Source: an uncultured Lachnospiraceae bacterium (GTDB lineage Bacteria; Bacillota_A; Clostridia; Lachnospirales; Lachnospiraceae). Taken from it: a DNA stretch of 14,631 nucleotides. A program made the translations under genes and the position numbers. The stretch is from the NCBI GenBank assembly GCA_910585855.1, contig CAJUGZ010000081.1, positions 1-14,631 on the forward strand. Reading direction: 5' to 3'. The notes beneath the pieces were generated by a model, which made no database searches, had not been told where the DNA came from, and was given only the letters and a program-made list of their open reading frames with translations. Shown piece by piece: positions 13,516 to 14,631 of this stretch (within the stretch, counting starts at the first letter, position 1; every line of letters starts with the position of its first letter).

Positions 13516-14202
13516 TCAATTTTCTGCTGCCAGCTTTTTTACTTGAGCAAGTGCCTTCGCCACCGGAGGAATTGAAATCAAAACCAATGTAAAAATTCCC
13601 TCTGTAAATATATAAGAACCATTATAAACCATCGAATAAATCGGTGCGCTCATTCCGCTTCCTTCTGCATAATCAGCAAAAAACAACACCCCAGACAGCC
13701 ATGCAAATACAAACCTTGCTGATATTCCTGCAATATATCCAATCAAAAGCCCATGCTTCTTTTGAAAAAATAATCCCGATATCCCCAACGCACCAAAAGC
13801 AAGCGGATAGTCTACAATCATCTGCGGAATCGAATAAAAAATCGGATCCAACAAAAACTGCAGCAGCCCATAAGCAAATCCTGTCATCAATCCGGCTTTT
13901 GGTCCATACCAATATCCAATCAATACCAAAAACAACATACTAAAAAGAGTAATCGAACCACCTAGCGGCATTTCAAATAATTTCAACATAGAAGTTACTG
14001 TTGCCAGTGCTATTGCCAACGCTGAAAAAACTAACTGCTTTGTTGTAAATGCTCTGCTTCGAATCTCCTTTGGCTGCAAAATTACAGCAAAAGCAAGCAA
14101 TGCCACTATCAGCACAACCACCGTAAGAATTCCCGCTGTTGTAAGCCGAAAAGCATCCTGTTCCCAACTGTCTACCGTAGAAAAAGCAAATAAATCTGAC
14201 AT
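13516..14202 (-). CDS. thiT: Energy-coupled thiamine transporter ThiT (ECF S component)
   Basis: ThiT is the membrane substrate-binding subunit that captures thiamine for an ECF transporter, whose shared ATPase and EcfT parts are encoded elsewhere. The 228-residue protein is hydrophobic throughout and shows family words such as MPLGGSITLFSMLFLVLIGYWYGPKAGLMTGFAYGLLQ, VDYPLAFGALGISGLFF, WLSGVLFF and VYNGSYIFTE. A TPP riboswitch upstream supports thiamine as substrate. It is longer than the roughly 180-190 residues usual in this family, because of an N-terminal extension of about 45 residues with an extra hydrophobic segment (about 20-42). The ATG has GAGGAGG seven bases upstream, and this binding site lies in a hairpin. 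All key regions look intact. Confidence 0.93.
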   Translation of the reverse strand: MSDLFAFSTVDSWEQDAFRLTTAGILTVVVLIVALLAFAVILQPKEIRSRAFTTKQLVFSALAIALATVTSMLKLFEMPLGGSITLFSMLFLVLIGYWYGPKAGLMTGFAYGLLQFLLDPIFYSIPQMIVDYPLAFGALGISGLFFQKKHGLLIGYIAGISARFVFAWLSGVLFFADYAEGSGMSAPIYSMVYNGSYIFTEGIFTLVLISIPPVAKALAQVKKLAAEN

Positions 14203-14237
14203 AAAAAATCCTCCTCTTTCTTAATAAAAGGGGAGGA
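14203..14237 (-). promoter_or_regulatory. Hairpin holding the thiT ribosome binding site (likely riboswitch output)
   Basis: On the minus strand, TCCTCC (complement of 14232-14237) can pair with GGAGGA (complement of 14209-14214), which is the thiT ribosome binding site. The hairpin is followed directly by six T residues and then the ATG. It could block translation or act as a weak terminator. The blocking strand includes CTCCCC (complement of 14230-14235), exactly complementary to GGGGAG at the 5' end of the TPP aptamer (complement of 14431-14436), so an alternative pairing that frees the site is possible. Confidence 0.55.
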
Positions 14238-14360
14238 AAGAAATCATACATGCTATTTTTAATAAAATACAAACTTTTCTCGTTCTTAAATCTACTATTT
14301 TCGATTTTTCAACCTGACAATATCTTTTGATTTTATCGCTTATAACATTTTAACAATCTT

Positions 14361-14443
14361 CGCTTCCTTACGCCGGTATTATCCGGTTCAAGTAGTGAGG
14401 GTATGTGCCACTGCACGCTCTCAGCTTTCGCTCCCCTAGCATG
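14361..14443 (-). ncRNA. TPP riboswitch (THI element)
   Basis: Read on the minus strand the region contains the conserved THI-box words in order: CTAGGGGAGC, CTGAGAG, ACCCTC, ACTTGAACC, GGATAATACCGGCGTAAGGAAG. Aptamers of this class bind thiamine pyrophosphate and usually turn off thiamine synthesis or uptake genes. It lies about 160 bases upstream of thiT, between the thiT promoter and the hairpin that holds the thiT ribosome binding site. The variable P3 arm is short. Confidence 0.96.
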
Positions 14444-14458
14444 TTTTTTAACTTTTTG

Positions 14459-14487
14459 AGTATAAAACAGTTCTTTCCTTTTGTCAA
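14459..14487 (-). promoter_or_regulatory. Promoter for the TPP riboswitch and thiT
   Basis: On the minus strand a perfect TTGACA (complement of 14482-14487), a 17-base spacer and TATACT (complement of 14459-14464) lie just upstream of the aptamer. The predicted start near 14452 places the whole riboswitch in the leader. Confidence 0.75.
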
Positions 14488-14511
14488 CTAAAATTAAAAA
14501 TGATTCAAAAT

Positions 14512-14580
14512 GAACTTACAAACTAAAATGAAAATCGCATACCAATCCACGATTTTACACTTTTATAACGTTGTAAGTTT
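14512..14580. repeat. Imperfect inverted repeat at the right edge
   Basis: AACTTACAA (14513-14521) pairs with TTGTAAGTT (14571-14579), and inside it AAAATCG (14531-14537) pairs with CGATTTT (14550-14556). TAAAA and TTTTA words between them also match with small bulges, giving one long AT-rich hairpin. It does not resemble the other repeats. A second, weaker pairing follows (ATCCT at 14581, AGGAT near 14615). No gene is visible from 14500 to the end. Confidence 0.45.
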
Positions 14581-14631
14581 ATCCTGTTTCTATCTTTCAT
14601 TCGGCTTTTAGAGATAGGATGCTGCCGGAAA

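Overview
The window looks like the chromosome of a low-GC Firmicute, most likely a clostridial species of the Lachnospiraceae type. The reasons are the gene order rsmH - ftsL - two tandem class B penicillin-binding proteins - mraY - murD - ftsW/spoVE - ftsQ/divIB, the AGGAGG-type ribosome binding sites, the TTGACA/TATAAT-type promoters and the AT-rich third codon positions. No database search was possible, so the lineage is an inference.

Layout. From about 11.6 kb down to the left edge, all genes lie on the minus strand and form a division and cell wall (dcw) cluster: rsmH, ftsL, a 724-residue PBP with an acidic tail, a 610-residue SpoVD-like PBP, mraY, murD, ftsW and ftsQ. The products make and flip or polymerise lipid-linked peptidoglycan precursors (MraY, MurD, FtsW, PBPs) and build the divisome scaffold (FtsL, FtsQ). 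mraZ, murE, murF, murG and ftsZ are not in the window. A promoter lies before rsmH, and a second good one lies before mraY, so the cluster is probably at least two transcription units. Divergent from rsmH is a lone fabH on the plus strand, whose promoter start region carries two tandem FabT-type palindromes. Convergent to fabH is a small zinc-ribbon membrane protein (minus). Next comes the thiamine transporter gene thiT (minus), with a TPP riboswitch and promoter upstream. The last 130 bases hold only an imperfect inverted repeat.

The unexpected part is in the spaces between the dcw genes. Three copies of a long (about 340 base) structured repeat occur: one partial at the left edge and two in opposite orientation between spoVD and mraY. 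Three copies of a shorter repeat (about 45-167 bases) occur after ftsW, ftsL and thiT. Both families begin with a GGGGAGGACGCC-like motif; the complete copies end in a GGCTGT-like motif and have ends that pair with each other. In the long family the interior is conserved between copies while the paired terminal arms have almost unrelated sequences in each copy, yet still match their own partner. This covariation-like pattern is the opposite of an ordinary transposon end. Every element oriented with the genes starts 1-10 bases after a stop codon. I regard these two linked repeat families as the least explained feature of the window.
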